Shown: positions 51,836-59,316, counted from the first letter of the stretch. The stretch: DNA of 64,000 nucleotides from Galbitalea sp036271875 (GCA_036271875.1 DATAZU010000029.1:1-64000); one strand, 5' to 3'. Translations and numbers: made by a program. Notes: generated by a model not told the origin, from the letters alone.

Positions 51836-52405
51836 ATGAGGGTGAGCGGGGGTTGCGGGGCGTTCGAGACGCCGGGAGCGCGATGCGGGCGTCCCGTCGA
51901 AGCGGACGCTCGCCTCGGCCTGTGCCGCGACCACCTGTTGGCAGCGCACGAATGGATCTCGGGAAGCGTCGGCGTCACCGATGTGCTGCCATCCCCGTGC
52001 CAGGCGTGCGGTTCGCGCCCCGGTGTTCGCTACTCCTCCGGCTGGCTATGCGCAACGTGCGAGTGGCGCCTCGGCGAGACTCCCGACGAGGATGCGGCGC
52101 CACCACGGGTTGACGTCGTGTACTACCTGCGGTTCCGCGATCGCATCAAGATCGGCACGTCATCCAACCCGCGGATACGGCTGGCGCAACTGCGCTTCGA
52201 CGACCTGCTCGCCTTCGAACGCGGCGACCGCGCCACCGAGCAGAAGCGGCACGCACAGTTCGCGGCGTCGCGGTTTCCGGGCAGCGAGTGGTTTCGCGAG
52301 ACCCCTGAACTCACCAGGCATATTGTGGCACTCGCCACTGGAGTCACGGATCCTTGGGACGGCTTCGCTCGCTGGCGCAGCGAGTCGATCGCGATGCGTA
52401 CATAG
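51836..52405 (+). CDS. Zinc-finger protein with GIY-YIG/T5orf172-like nuclease domain
   Basis: The 189-residue protein has two Cys-rich units (about 5-30 with CGAFETPGARCG and LCRDHL; about 50-78 with CQACG and CATC) and a C-terminal T5orf172/MUG113-like GIY-YIG domain: VDVVYYLRFRDRIKIGTSSNPRIRL is the region, with YYL and KIG as core motifs (about 95-115), followed by ERGDRATEQKRH and a conserved GSEWF. The Arg and Glu of the active site are plausible in RIRL and TEQ. TACCGT (51824-51829) ends six bases before the ATG at 51836, indicating a leaderless mRNA. Confidence 0.65.
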   Translation: MRVSGGCGAFETPGARCGRPVEADARLGLCRDHLLAAHEWISGSVGVTDVLPSPCQACGSRPGVRYSSGWLCATCEWRLGETPDEDAAPPRVDVVYYLRFRDRIKIGTSSNPRIRLAQLRFDDLLAFERGDRATEQKRHAQFAASRFPGSEWFRETPELTRHIVALATGVTDPWDGFARWRSESIAMRT

Positions 52406-52521
52406 CCCGCAGTGCAAACTGCGCGTGCGCGTCACAACCTGATCCGTCGGCGTCCCGTAGCAACCTTGAATTCAACGCCGAAAATAGGGCACGCAACTCA
52501 GCAACTCACAAGGGAGCACAA

Positions 52522-53043
52522 ATGATGCAAGTGCTATTGGTCCTGTTGGCCGCGCTTGTGGGCGCGGCTTTGGCGATTCTGACAGATCGGATACTCAAGA
52601 AGCGCGATGCGCACAATGCGGAAGCAGCAGCAATCAACAAACTGCTCTACGACCTGGCCGCGAAAAGGGCCTTTGCGATGACGCTCGATGTGCCCTGGCC
52701 CAAGGGAAACGCTGAACGGATACTGGGCTCCGTGAATCACGCACGCACTCTGATTCGCGAAACACGCGTACTGCTTCAACCACGATCCAGGTTTCTTGAC
52801 CCACTCCGCGCAATGACGCTCGCATGCAACACGTTCATCGAGCAGGCCGAGTACCGCCCCAGCGAGGTGCCAACGCCAGAGGATGTGCAGTTGCTGAGCG
52901 CTCAAGTGAAACACGAGGCCGAGAGACTCCGGTCCATTCGGCCCAGACGAATCGTCGCAGCTCTGCCGGGGTCACTCGCACTCAGCCCCAACGTGGACTA
53001 CGGACGCGTCACCCTTGCAACTCCTGGGAGCCCGTCGGTGTGA
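52522..53043 (+). CDS. Membrane-anchored protein of unknown function
   Basis: The 173-residue protein has one N-terminal transmembrane helix (about 2-20) followed by a cytoplasmic helical region with charged heptads (residues 25-140) and an Arg/Pro-rich end. No catalytic motif is visible. The ATG at 52522, followed directly by a second ATG, has AGGGAG five bases upstream. It lies next to the two nuclease-like genes and could belong to the same unit, but the 116-base gap gives no support for co-transcription. Confidence 0.6.
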   Translation: MMQVLLVLLAALVGAALAILTDRILKKRDAHNAEAAAINKLLYDLAAKRAFAMTLDVPWPKGNAERILGSVNHARTLIRETRVLLQPRSRFLDPLRAMTLACNTFIEQAEYRPSEVPTPEDVQLLSAQVKHEAERLRSIRPRRIVAALPGSLALSPNVDYGRVTLATPGSPSV

Positions 53044-53053
53044 GATGGGAGGA

Positions 53054-53683
53054 TCACGGTCGCAGCGTTCTGAGATAAGCGATCATCGTGTCGACCGCGA
53101 TGCGAACCGGTGTCGCGTCGCGCCACGTCTGGCTCAGCAGGAGCCCGCCCTGGACGCTCGCGAGCATACTTACCGCCAGTGTTCGCGCGTCGATGTCGGC
53201 GCGCAGTTGCCCATGGTCGCGCATCCTCTCTAGACCGTCTTGGAGCAGTCGCTCCCACTGGGCAAAGGAGTCCGCGAGTGCGCCCCTCGCGATCGGATCG
53301 GATTCCGCGAGTCCGCTCGCTAACGATCCGAGCGGGCATCCGCCTATGCAGCGCTGCGAGTCGATAGATGCGATGATCATGTCCCGCCACCCCTCGAGCG
53401 CGTCGAAGCTGTCGAGCCGTTCGAGCACCGGACGATGCGCACCGAGCACGGTCTCGGTCTGATGATCGATGACCGCATGAATCAGCGCGCCCTTGTCGTC
53501 GAAGTAGTGGTACAGCTGCGAAGCGCTCACGTGTGCCGCGGCCTGAATGTCTTCGAGCTTCGCGGATTCGACCCCGTGTTCCAGGATCAGGGCACTTGCC
53601 GCATCCACGATTCGCTCGCGCGTGGCCAAGCCCTTGGCGGTGAAGGTTCGGGGGACAGCGGTCGGCGCACTCACGATAACCAT
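53054..53683 (-). CDS. TetR family regulator
   Basis: The 209-residue protein has a TetR helix-turn-helix (about 22-68: ATRERIVDAASALILEHG region and VSASQLYHYFDDKGAL) and a ligand domain with a CIGGCPLGSLASGL motif (about 118-131) seen in the branch regulating short-chain dehydrogenases and quinone-responsive genes. The Cys pair could sense electrophiles. The ATG at 53683 has TAGGTT (minus strand, 53690-53695) six bases upstream, so a leaderless mRNA. It diverges from the SDR gene at 53770, its likely target. Confidence 0.88.
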   Translation of the reverse strand: MVIVSAPTAVPRTFTAKGLATRERIVDAASALILEHGVESAKLEDIQAAAHVSASQLYHYFDDKGALIHAVIDHQTETVLGAHRPVLERLDSFDALEGWRDMIIASIDSQRCIGGCPLGSLASGLAESDPIARGALADSFAQWERLLQDGLERMRDHGQLRADIDARTLAVSMLASVQGGLLLSQTWRDATPVRIAVDTMIAYLRTLRP

Positions 53684-53769
53684 GGTCCCAACCTAACAGT
53701 TTTGTAGTTGCCACTCCATTTCTGGAAGCTCAGGATTGCACCATCCGTTCCAATCGAAGGAAGACACCC

Positions 53770-54519
53770 ATGGACTACAACCTCACGGGCAAGACCGCGC
53801 TGATCACAGGATCTACCAGCGGCATCGGTCGAGCCGCCGCAAACAAACTGTCTGCGGCTGGCGCGCACGTCATCATCAATGGGCGCGACCGGACGCGTGG
53901 AGACGCGACGGTCGCGGCAATCCGCGCGGCGGGCGGCAGGGCCGACCTTGTGTTGGCGGATCTCTCCAATCTCGAGGATGTCCGAAACCTCGCAGCGCGA
54001 GCACTCGAGATTAGTGGCGGGCGCGTCGACGTTCTCGTCAACAACGCCGGGCTCGCCCCCTATGGTCCAACTGTTGGAGTTACCGCGGAGGAGTTCGATA
54101 CGGTGACCGCGGTCAACGTGAAAGCACCGTTTCTGTTGGTAGCGGATCTCACTCCGGGCATGATCGCCAACGGGTCGGGCGCGATCGTCAACATCTCAAC
54201 CATGGTCGCCAACTTCGGGATGCCTGGGATGGCGCTCTACGGCTCGAGCAAGGCCGCGCTACAGCTCCTTACCAAGGCGTGGGCAGCCGAGTTCGGCCCA
54301 TCCGGAGTGCGCGTCAACGCGGTCAGCCCCGGTCCAACCCGCACCGAGGGGACAGTCGGCATGGGTGATGGGCTCGACCAACTCGCTGCGACGACTCCTG
54401 CCGGTCGGCCCGGTGTCGCCGACGATATCGCGGATGCCGTCGTGTTCCTCGTGTCGGATGCGGCGAAGCACATCCACGGAGCGATCCTGCCTGTGGATGG
54501 CGGGCGCCTGGCGGTCTAG
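53770..54519 (+). CDS. SDR family oxidoreductase
   Basis: The 249-residue classical SDR has TGSTSGIGRAA (about 12-22), VNNAGLAPYG, a Ser in NISTMVANFG, YGSSKAALQ with the catalytic Tyr-Lys pair (about 156-160), and a C-terminal GAILPVDGGRLAV. It uses NADP(H), judged by the Arg in INGRDRTRG; substrate unknown. A GGAAG site precedes the ATG. It is paired with the divergent TetR gene, and its stop shares CTAG (54516-54519) with the stop of a second TetR gene on the other strand. Confidence 0.9.
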   Translation: MDYNLTGKTALITGSTSGIGRAAANKLSAAGAHVIINGRDRTRGDATVAAIRAAGGRADLVLADLSNLEDVRNLAARALEISGGRVDVLVNNAGLAPYGPTVGVTAEEFDTVTAVNVKAPFLLVADLTPGMIANGSGAIVNISTMVANFGMPGMALYGSSKAALQLLTKAWAAEFGPSGVRVNAVSPGPTRTEGTVGMGDGLDQLAATTPAGRPGVADDIADAVVFLVSDAAKHIHGAILPVDGGRLAV

Positions 54520-55133
54520 TGAGGACTCGCGGTCTTGCCGCTCTCCTCCGCACGACTTTGAGGTCGAAGACCGTCGAGGAGGATGTCGAGGAGTCGGTCG
54601 GCGGAAACTGAAGGGCCGGGCTGGTGTGCGACGGTGAAGATCCCGATCAGGCTGGCAGCGACCTCCTCGGCGGTGACATCGGATCGAAGGTCTCCCGCGG
54701 TGCTGCCCGCATCCAGGATCGCTGAGATCGCGGTCAGGAGCTCCTCTCTGGTCTGGGCGTGAGCGAGATCGTCGGATTCGATCATTGCCAGTAGCGTGTC
54801 GATCATTCCGTTCTTGGTCGCGATCCAATTCCCGAAAAGATCCATCCAACGACGCATCGCAACAGCGGGCGGGACCTCGGAAAGCAGCTCGCGGGCGCCG
54901 TTCGTGAGACGGACGACCTGGTCCAGGTAGACCGCCTCCACCAGGGACTCACGAGTTGGAAAATGGCGATAGAGCGTGCCGATGCCGACGCCGGCCTCGC
55001 GGGCGATGGCGCGCATCGACAACTCTGTGTTGGTCGCGGCGAGCGCACGCGTGGCGACCGCCAGGAGCTCCTTTCGATTGCGGGCGGCGTCTGCCCGCGT
55101 CGCGCGAAGTTCTCGGTCTGTCAAACGGATCAT
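54516..55133 (-). CDS. TetR family regulator
   Basis: The 205-residue protein has a TetR DNA-binding domain (about 18-62: MRAIAREAGVGIGTLYRHFPTRE region) and a divergent ligand domain with a SVSADRLLDILLDGLRP end. It diverges from the oxidoreductase at 55206, separated by an operator-like inverted repeat that directly abuts its ATG. CATAAT six bases before the start suggests a leaderless mRNA. The stop overlaps the convergent SDR stop. Confidence 0.88.
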   Translation of the reverse strand: MIRLTDRELRATRADAARNRKELLAVATRALAATNTELSMRAIAREAGVGIGTLYRHFPTRESLVEAVYLDQVVRLTNGARELLSEVPPAVAMRRWMDLFGNWIATKNGMIDTLLAMIESDDLAHAQTREELLTAISAILDAGSTAGDLRSDVTAEEVAASLIGIFTVAHQPGPSVSADRLLDILLDGLRPQSRAEESGKTASPH

Positions 55134-55165
55134 GCTCCGATTATGCTAGTTTGATTAAACGGAGC
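55134..55165. promoter_or_regulatory. Operator-like inverted repeat between TetR and oxidoreductase genes
   Basis: GCTCCG (55134-55139) and CGGAGC (55160-55165) flank an AT-rich centre containing GTTTGATTAAAC. The repeat covers the predicted -10 region of the TetR gene and lies 41 bases before the oxidoreductase start, so one TetR dimer pair could control both. Confidence 0.5.
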
Positions 55166-55205
55166 GTAGTCAATTTCGGGATTGCTCCAAAGCGAGGACA
55201 CGAGC

Positions 55206-56174
55206 ATGCACCAGCACGACGGCGAATCCCGAGGCCACACGAGCAGGGCGGTCCGGCTCGAGTCCTTTGGCGGCCCCGAGAAGCTCACCGTTCAGAACGT
55301 GCCCGAGCCCATGGCGCGCGAAGGGCAAGTCCGCGTCCGCGTCACCGCAGCGGGGTTGAATCCGATGGACTGGTTCATGACCTCGGATGCGGCGACTGCG
55401 GCACGTTTTCGACTGAGCCTGCCGTCCGGATTCGGAACCGACTACGCGGGAATCATCGACCAAGTCGGCGCCGACGCGAGTGGCTTCGCCGTTGGCGACC
55501 GCGTGTTTGGGACGGCTTTGTCCCGAGCAGTGGCTGACTTCGTCGTAGTCAACGCGAAAGGAAACATCGCGAGCGGCGTAGCCCATCACACCCCTGCTGG
55601 CGTCGATGACCGAACCGCCGCCACCCTCTCGATCGCCGGCAGCACTGCGGCCGCCGCCCTCGCCATCCTTCACCTGGGTCCGGACGACACTGTGCTCATC
55701 GGCGGCGCGGGTGGCGGGGTCGGCGTGTTCGCCGTCCAGCTGGCGCACATCGCGGGCGCACGCGTCATCGGAACCGGCTCGCCGTCGACCGCAGAGTACC
55801 TGCGAAGCATCGGCGCGCAACCTGTCACATACGGAGATGGTCTCGCGGGCAGGGTCCGGGCCCTCGATGCGGGCCCGGTCACCGCGGCACTGGATCTGAA
55901 CGGCACAGACACGGTGCGGGTCGCGCGGGAGCTGGACGTTCCGGATGCGCGCATCTGCACCATTGCCGCCGTAGTCGCTGGGGTTCCGGCTGCGAACGGT
56001 GCCAACGCCGCGGGTGATGCTCTCGACAACATTGCGCGCTTTGTCGCAGCCGACCGCCTGCGCGTTCCCATCGCAGCAACCTTCCCCATCGAAGACATTC
56101 GCGCGGCTGTCGAGCTCCAGGCCAGCCGGCACGTTCGGGGGAAAATCGTGATCGACCTTTTGGCTCGGGGCTGA
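55206..56174 (+). CDS. Quinone-oxidoreductase-like MDR protein
   Basis: The 322-residue protein is a zinc-independent MDR enzyme: GLNPMDWFMTSDA (about 51-63), FGTDYAGIIDQVG, FAVGDRVFGTA, and the NADPH-binding LIGGAGGGVGVFAVQLA (about 164-180). It probably reduces quinones or enones and is likely induced through the divergent TetR. The ATG at 55206 has GAGG about nine bases upstream; a frame beginning at 55182 is possible. It is a relative of the protein at 25772-26794. Confidence 0.87.
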   Translation: MHQHDGESRGHTSRAVRLESFGGPEKLTVQNVPEPMAREGQVRVRVTAAGLNPMDWFMTSDAATAARFRLSLPSGFGTDYAGIIDQVGADASGFAVGDRVFGTALSRAVADFVVVNAKGNIASGVAHHTPAGVDDRTAATLSIAGSTAAAALAILHLGPDDTVLIGGAGGGVGVFAVQLAHIAGARVIGTGSPSTAEYLRSIGAQPVTYGDGLAGRVRALDAGPVTAALDLNGTDTVRVARELDVPDARICTIAAVVAGVPAANGANAAGDALDNIARFVAADRLRVPIAATFPIEDIRAAVELQASRHVRGKIVIDLLARG

Positions 56175-56340
56175 GGGCACGCACACACGAACGCGATTGC
56201 GACCGCTGGTCTTGCGGCGTGCCGGCAGAGCCGCCACGCCCACGCTTCGTGGGCGCCACCGGCTGCGAATTGGGAAAAGGGCGCCCCACAGTTGGTTTTC
56301 AGCGGTTTTTGATCACGCAAAACTGATTGGGTGATCTTAG

Positions 56341-56364
56341 AGTCAACGTGTTTGTTGACTTTTT
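56341..56364 (+). terminator. Intrinsic terminator
   Basis: AGTCAAC (56341-56347) pairs with GTTGACT (56354-56360) around GTGTTT and is followed by TTTTG. A second small stem GATCAC/GTGATC (56311-56316, 56331-56336) precedes it. It lies 167 bases after the oxidoreductase gene and just before the opposing HepT-like gene. Confidence 0.6.
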
Positions 56365-56380
56365 GATGACCATCAACGGG

Positions 56381-56722
56381 TCATTTCGGGTCGGTGGGGA
56401 GCCGCTCGAGCAGGCGCTCGACGGCCGATGCGAGAGCCGGGACGTCGTTGGCCGCAGTGGCTCGAAGGATCGAATGCGTCGTATCGAAATAGCGATGTTC
56501 GAGTTGGTCTCGCATGCGCGAGATCTCTGTCCACGGGATGGCAGTTTCGCTCTCCAGCAGTTTCGGATCGATGTCCATCACCGCTTCACCGATCTCGATG
56601 AGTCGCACCCGAATGGGGTCGAAGACCATGTCGTCGTCAGCTCCGTCTCGCGCGAGGTAGTCGGCGATCGCAGCACAAGACGCCTGGATCTCACTCAGCC
56701 GTTCTCGTGCGGGACGGCTCAT
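56381..56722 (-). CDS. hepT: HepT-like ribonuclease toxin
   Basis: The 113-residue protein has the HEPN-toxin length and the RX4HXY motif in RMRDQLEHRYFD (about 69-80): Arg, four residues, His, one residue, Tyr. HepT toxins cut RNA and are neutralised when MntA adds AMP to the Tyr of this motif. It follows the MntA-like gene with a four-base overlap, as in known pairs. Confidence 0.82.
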   Translation of the reverse strand: MSRPARERLSEIQASCAAIADYLARDGADDDMVFDPIRVRLIEIGEAVMDIDPKLLESETAIPWTEISRMRDQLEHRYFDTTHSILRATAANDVPALASAVERLLERLPTDPK

Positions 56723-57219
56723 AGCGGGGTCGCCTCTGCGAGTACTCGCTCCGCCACGTCCGGTTTGAGGCTGTTTGCCGGCACGATGTCAACGCTGCTG
56801 CCCAAGATGCGCTCGGCCTCGCTGCGCATCCTGCCAAGTGCAAACAGGCCAATGTCTGGTGCGATGTCGACGAGCAGGTCGATGTCGCTCTCTGGTCCGT
56901 CATCGCCGCGCGCAACGCTGCCGAACAGCCGCACGTTGCGTGCACCTAGAGTCCGCAAGGCGCGCAGCAGTCTGCTCGCGTTGGTGTCGACGGACGTCCT
57001 TCTCGTTGACTTGGGCACGGACGGAACGAGCTGGACGTCGAGATCGAACCCCGCCGCCGCAACCAGCCTTCGCAGCGTCGGAAGGCTCGGCTCACGGCTC
57101 GACGACTCGTATGCGCTCACGACGCTTTGAGCGACGCTGGCCCGCGAAGCCAGCTGCACCTGCGTCATTCCCGCGCGCGTCCGTGCTCCGCGGATTGTGG
57201 AGGCCGCCGTGTCGTTCAC
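56719..57219 (-). CDS. mntA: MntA-like antitoxin with N-terminal XRE domain
   Basis: The 166-residue protein fuses an XRE helix-turn-helix (about 10-60, GMTQVQLASRASVAQSVVSAYE region) to a minimal nucleotidyltransferase with the GSX10DXD motif: GSVARGDDGPESDID (about 98-112), then a distal Asp in SVDIV. It should AMPylate and silence the HepT toxin and repress the operon through its DNA-binding part. I choose GTG 57219 because TATATT (minus strand, 57226-57231) lies six bases upstream; an ATG at 57270 is the alternative. The pair is a plausible phage-defence or maintenance module. Confidence 0.82.
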   Translation of the reverse strand: MNDTAASTIRGARTRAGMTQVQLASRASVAQSVVSAYESSSREPSLPTLRRLVAAAGFDLDVQLVPSVPKSTRRTSVDTNASRLLRALRTLGARNVRLFGSVARGDDGPESDIDLLVDIAPDIGLFALGRMRSEAERILGSSVDIVPANSLKPDVAERVLAEATPL

Positions 57220-57223
57220 ACTC

Positions 57224-57240
57224 CGAATATATAACGAATA
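57224..57240. promoter_or_regulatory. Direct-repeat operator and -10 of the HepT/MntA operon
   Basis: CGAATA occurs twice, 11 bases apart (57224-57229 and 57235-57240), one helical turn, and overlaps the TATATT -10 box of the antitoxin gene. This suits autorepression by the XRE domain. Confidence 0.45.
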
Positions 57241-57271
57241 GTAGATATGCCCTGATGGGTTGTCATCCACC

Positions 57272-57307
57272 CGCCACGAACGCCACGAACGCCACGAACG
57301 CCACGAA
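57272..57307. repeat. Four exact tandem copies of a 9-base unit
   Basis: CGCCACGAA is repeated four times without change at 57272, 57281, 57290 and 57299. It lies between the divergent antitoxin and PadR promoters and is a candidate for copy-number variation between strains. Confidence 0.9.
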
Positions 57308-57349
57308 CGGAGCCTGTAACAAGCAGAAGAAAGTTACCGCGGTCAGCGC

Positions 57350-57378
57350 TGGCAATAGTCAGAATAACTGCATATAGT
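57350..57378 (+). promoter_or_regulatory. Promoter of PadR module 2
   Basis: TGGCAA (57350-57355) and TATAGT (57373-57378) are 17 bases apart; the ATG at 57385 follows six bases after the -10, giving a leaderless mRNA. The palindrome seen at the other PadR gene (AATACTCT...AGAGTATT) is not present here. Confidence 0.6.
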
Positions 57379-57384
57379 GAACGG

Positions 57385-57714
57385 ATGAGACCGGAAATGC
57401 GCGAGGCGACGTTCGTTATCTTGTCGTCGCTAGCGGATGGCGAGCGGCACGGGTACGCCATCATGTCCGAAGTGGCGGCGATTAGCGGTGGCTCGATTCA
57501 CATACAGGCTGGAACCTTGTATGCCGCCCTGGATCGCCTCCGAGGTGACGGCCTAGTGATCGTGGCAGGAGAGCAAATCGTTGGGGGCCGGTTGCGACGA
57601 TCCTTCGCCCTTACCAACCAAGGCCGCACCCGACTAGCGGTCGAAGCCAAACGTCGCCTCGAAGGCGCTCAAGTAGCGCTCAAAAGACTGAACTCGAAGG
57701 CGGTTGGGGCATGA
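57385..57714 (+). CDS. PadR family transcriptional regulator (module 2)
   Basis: The 109-residue protein has the PadR winged helix: EATFVILSSLADGERHGYAIM region, TLYAALDRLRGDGL recognition helix and GRLRRSFALTNQG wing. It is paralogous to the regulator at 49044-49394, including the GGRLRR wing and length. It overlaps the next ATG by four bases and starts on a leaderless promoter. Confidence 0.9.
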   Translation: MRPEMREATFVILSSLADGERHGYAIMSEVAAISGGSIHIQAGTLYAALDRLRGDGLVIVAGEQIVGGRLRRSFALTNQGRTRLAVEAKRRLEGAQVALKRLNSKAVGA

Positions 57715-58169
57715 AAGATATGGAACAAAAATATCGCGCCGCGATGCGTTGGTACACCGCGAAGTGGCGACGACGCAACGCAGACGCGCTGCTCGCAACG
57801 CTGCTCGAATCGGCAGAAGCTTCCGGGCAGCCTCAACCGACGCGAGCGGAGCTTCAGAATCTACATGCAATGGGTATCCGACAGCGTGCCTTCGCCGCGC
57901 TCCCGATCATCCTGTTCGCAGTCGCACTACTCTCTCTGCTGAGCGTGGGATCACTCGCGTTCGCCCACGTCGCCGGATCCAGCGAACTGCTATTGCAGCT
58001 GCCCGCATTCCCGGCCCCGCGCGCGGGACAGATTTACACAACGCCGACTGCTGCACCATTCCAGGCGGGCTGGGCTTACGCGATCGGAAGTGTCTGCTTC
58101 GTCGCGTCCCTGACGACCGGCCTGCTCACTCTCCGACGCAATCGACGGTTGCTGACTATCGCCCGCTGA
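57711..58169 (+). CDS. PadR-linked membrane protein (module 2), possibly 3'-truncated
   Basis: The 152-residue protein shares the N-terminal RWYTAKWRRRNADALLATLLESAE domain pattern (about 13-36) with the 293-residue protein of module 1, but has only two transmembrane helices (about 67-87 and 119-138) against about six. The coding frame stops exactly where the recombinase remnant begins, so the missing C-terminal half may have been replaced by recombination. Function is unknown. Confidence 0.65.
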   Translation: MKDMEQKYRAAMRWYTAKWRRRNADALLATLLESAEASGQPQPTRAELQNLHAMGIRQRAFAALPIILFAVALLSLLSVGSLAFAHVAGSSELLLQLPAFPAPRAGQIYTTPTAAPFQAGWAYAIGSVCFVASLTTGLLTLRRNRRLLTIAR

Positions 58170-58394
58170 CTTCGGCTTACCGCCGCGAGCCTCGCCGTCA
58201 GCGCTGGAGCAAACGTCAAAGCGGTCCAGCAGATGCTCAGTCATACCTCGGCAGCAATGACTCTCGACGTCAACGCGGGCCCCTTCGACGACGATCTGGA
58301 TGCGGTCGCGATGGCTCTGGACCGCGCTCGGTCCGAAGAAAGTGTGCACTTTTTGTTGACTCTGCCGAAATCCGCAAACGACAAAACCCCCTAG
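58170..58394 (+). pseudogene. Tyrosine recombinase (phage integrase) C-terminal remnant
   Basis: Starting directly after the stop of the upstream gene, the frame reads LRLTAASLAVSAGANV, then KAVQQMLSHTSAAMTLDV, the end of a Xer/phage-type integrase, continuing to a TAG at 58392-58394. The conserved HXXR His position and the second His-box (LSH) can be followed, but LRHT is LRLT and the nucleophile Tyr of the LDVY motif is Asn (LDVN). Only about 74 codons remain. It points towards the adjacent tRNA-Ser gene, the expected place for an integrase. Confidence 0.75.
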
Positions 58395-58430
58395 ATCCCT
58401 TATAAACACTGGGAGGTAGAGGGTGGTCGC

Positions 58431-58521
58431 TGGCGGAACCGGTGGGATTTGAACCCACGGTGGGCTCAACACCCACACAACTTTTCGAGAGTTGCACCTT
58501 CGGCCGCTCGGACACGGTTCC
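58431..58521 (-). tRNA. tRNA-Ser (anticodon CGA)
   Basis: The minus strand folds into a class II tRNA: acceptor GGAACCG/CGGTTCC (58515-58521 with 58435-58441), anticodon stem CAACT/AGTTG with loop CTCGAAA giving anticodon CGA (reads UCG), a long variable arm, and a T-arm with GGTTCAAATCC. G is the discriminator and CCA is encoded (58431-58433). Its 3' end faces the recombinase remnant. Confidence 0.95.
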
Positions 58522-58641
58522 GGGGAAGAGTTTAGTACACCGCGTGGGATGCTCCGCCGCGCCATGGAACGAGCTGTCCACAGGGCATTCCGAAGCCCTA
58601 TGCTCGGAGTCAAACTTTTGTCACGTTCAGCCGGAGGCCCC

Positions 58642-59316
58642 TTGTCCAGCACTGCGGTCGCCGAGCAGACCATCGACCAGGGCACGAGTCCCGGCGCTCC
58701 CCGGCGAAAACTGCGGCTGCGTTACATCCTCGTCCCCACCACTGTCGTCTTCGTTGTGCTCGCACTCGTTATCAGCTGGTTTTCGGTCGCCGCGTACGCG
58801 GGCAATCACGTCCGCATCACGGCAGACAGCGCGGCACTCCGCTGCGGCGCGGGCGAGACTCGCACAGTCACAGACGATGTCGATCCCGGTGCCGACCTCC
58901 AGATCGCGCTGCTCACGCCTGCGCTCAACTGCCAACTTCGACTGCAGGTGCGCAACGGGGGCACCGTTCCCATCGGCATCGACCGGATCACGTACGGTGG
59001 GCTTGGCCGAGAAAGTCTCGTTGCGTATGTCGACAGCATTGACGGGCGAGCATCGAAGAACAACGACAACGGGCCCGATGCATACGGAGTTCCCACAGCA
59101 ACTTCGCTCGCACCCGGCGCAACAATGACTGTCATCGCGCACATCACCGCAGCAAAGCTCACCTGCGACGGTGACGGCACCACGTACTTCTGGGACAACC
59201 AGAACCCTGTTCTCAACCTGTCAGTGCTCGGGATTGGCAGCGAACGGAAGCCCACCGACGTGCACTTCGGATTCCGCGGAACGACGGTCAGCATGGATGC
59301 GGGTTGCCAGCAGTAA
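58642..59316 (+). CDS. Single-span membrane protein of unknown function
   Basis: The product of 224 residues has a cytoplasmic N-terminus, one transmembrane helix (about 27-47) and an extracytoplasmic beta-rich domain with three or four Cys (residues about 65, 94, 180, 222) that may form disulfides. No known domain is recognised. I chose TTG at 58642, which has GGAGG four bases upstream; earlier in-frame starts fall near the tRNA gene. It precedes radA by 62 bases on the same strand. Confidence 0.6.
   Translation: MSSTAVAEQTIDQGTSPGAPRRKLRLRYILVPTTVVFVVLALVISWFSVAAYAGNHVRITADSAALRCGAGETRTVTDDVDPGADLQIALLTPALNCQLRLQVRNGGTVPIGIDRITYGGLGRESLVAYVDSIDGRASKNNDNGPDAYGVPTATSLAPGATMTVIAHITAAKLTCDGDGTTYFWDNQNPVLNLSVLGIGSERKPTDVHFGFRGTTVSMDAGCQQ

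Noticed and set aside
57272..57307. Tandem 9-base repeats as a CRISPR array
   Set aside because: The units touch each other without spacers and are far too short; no cas gene is visible.
58300..58315. CCCCTTCGACGACG inside the integrase remnant as a fifth copy of the dispersed repeat
   Set aside because: It encodes the normal GPFDDD stretch of the recombinase family and lacks the 18-base units.
46000..58394. A resident prophage
   Set aside because: There are no structural, packaging or lysis genes; only an integrase fragment and a few accessory genes remain.
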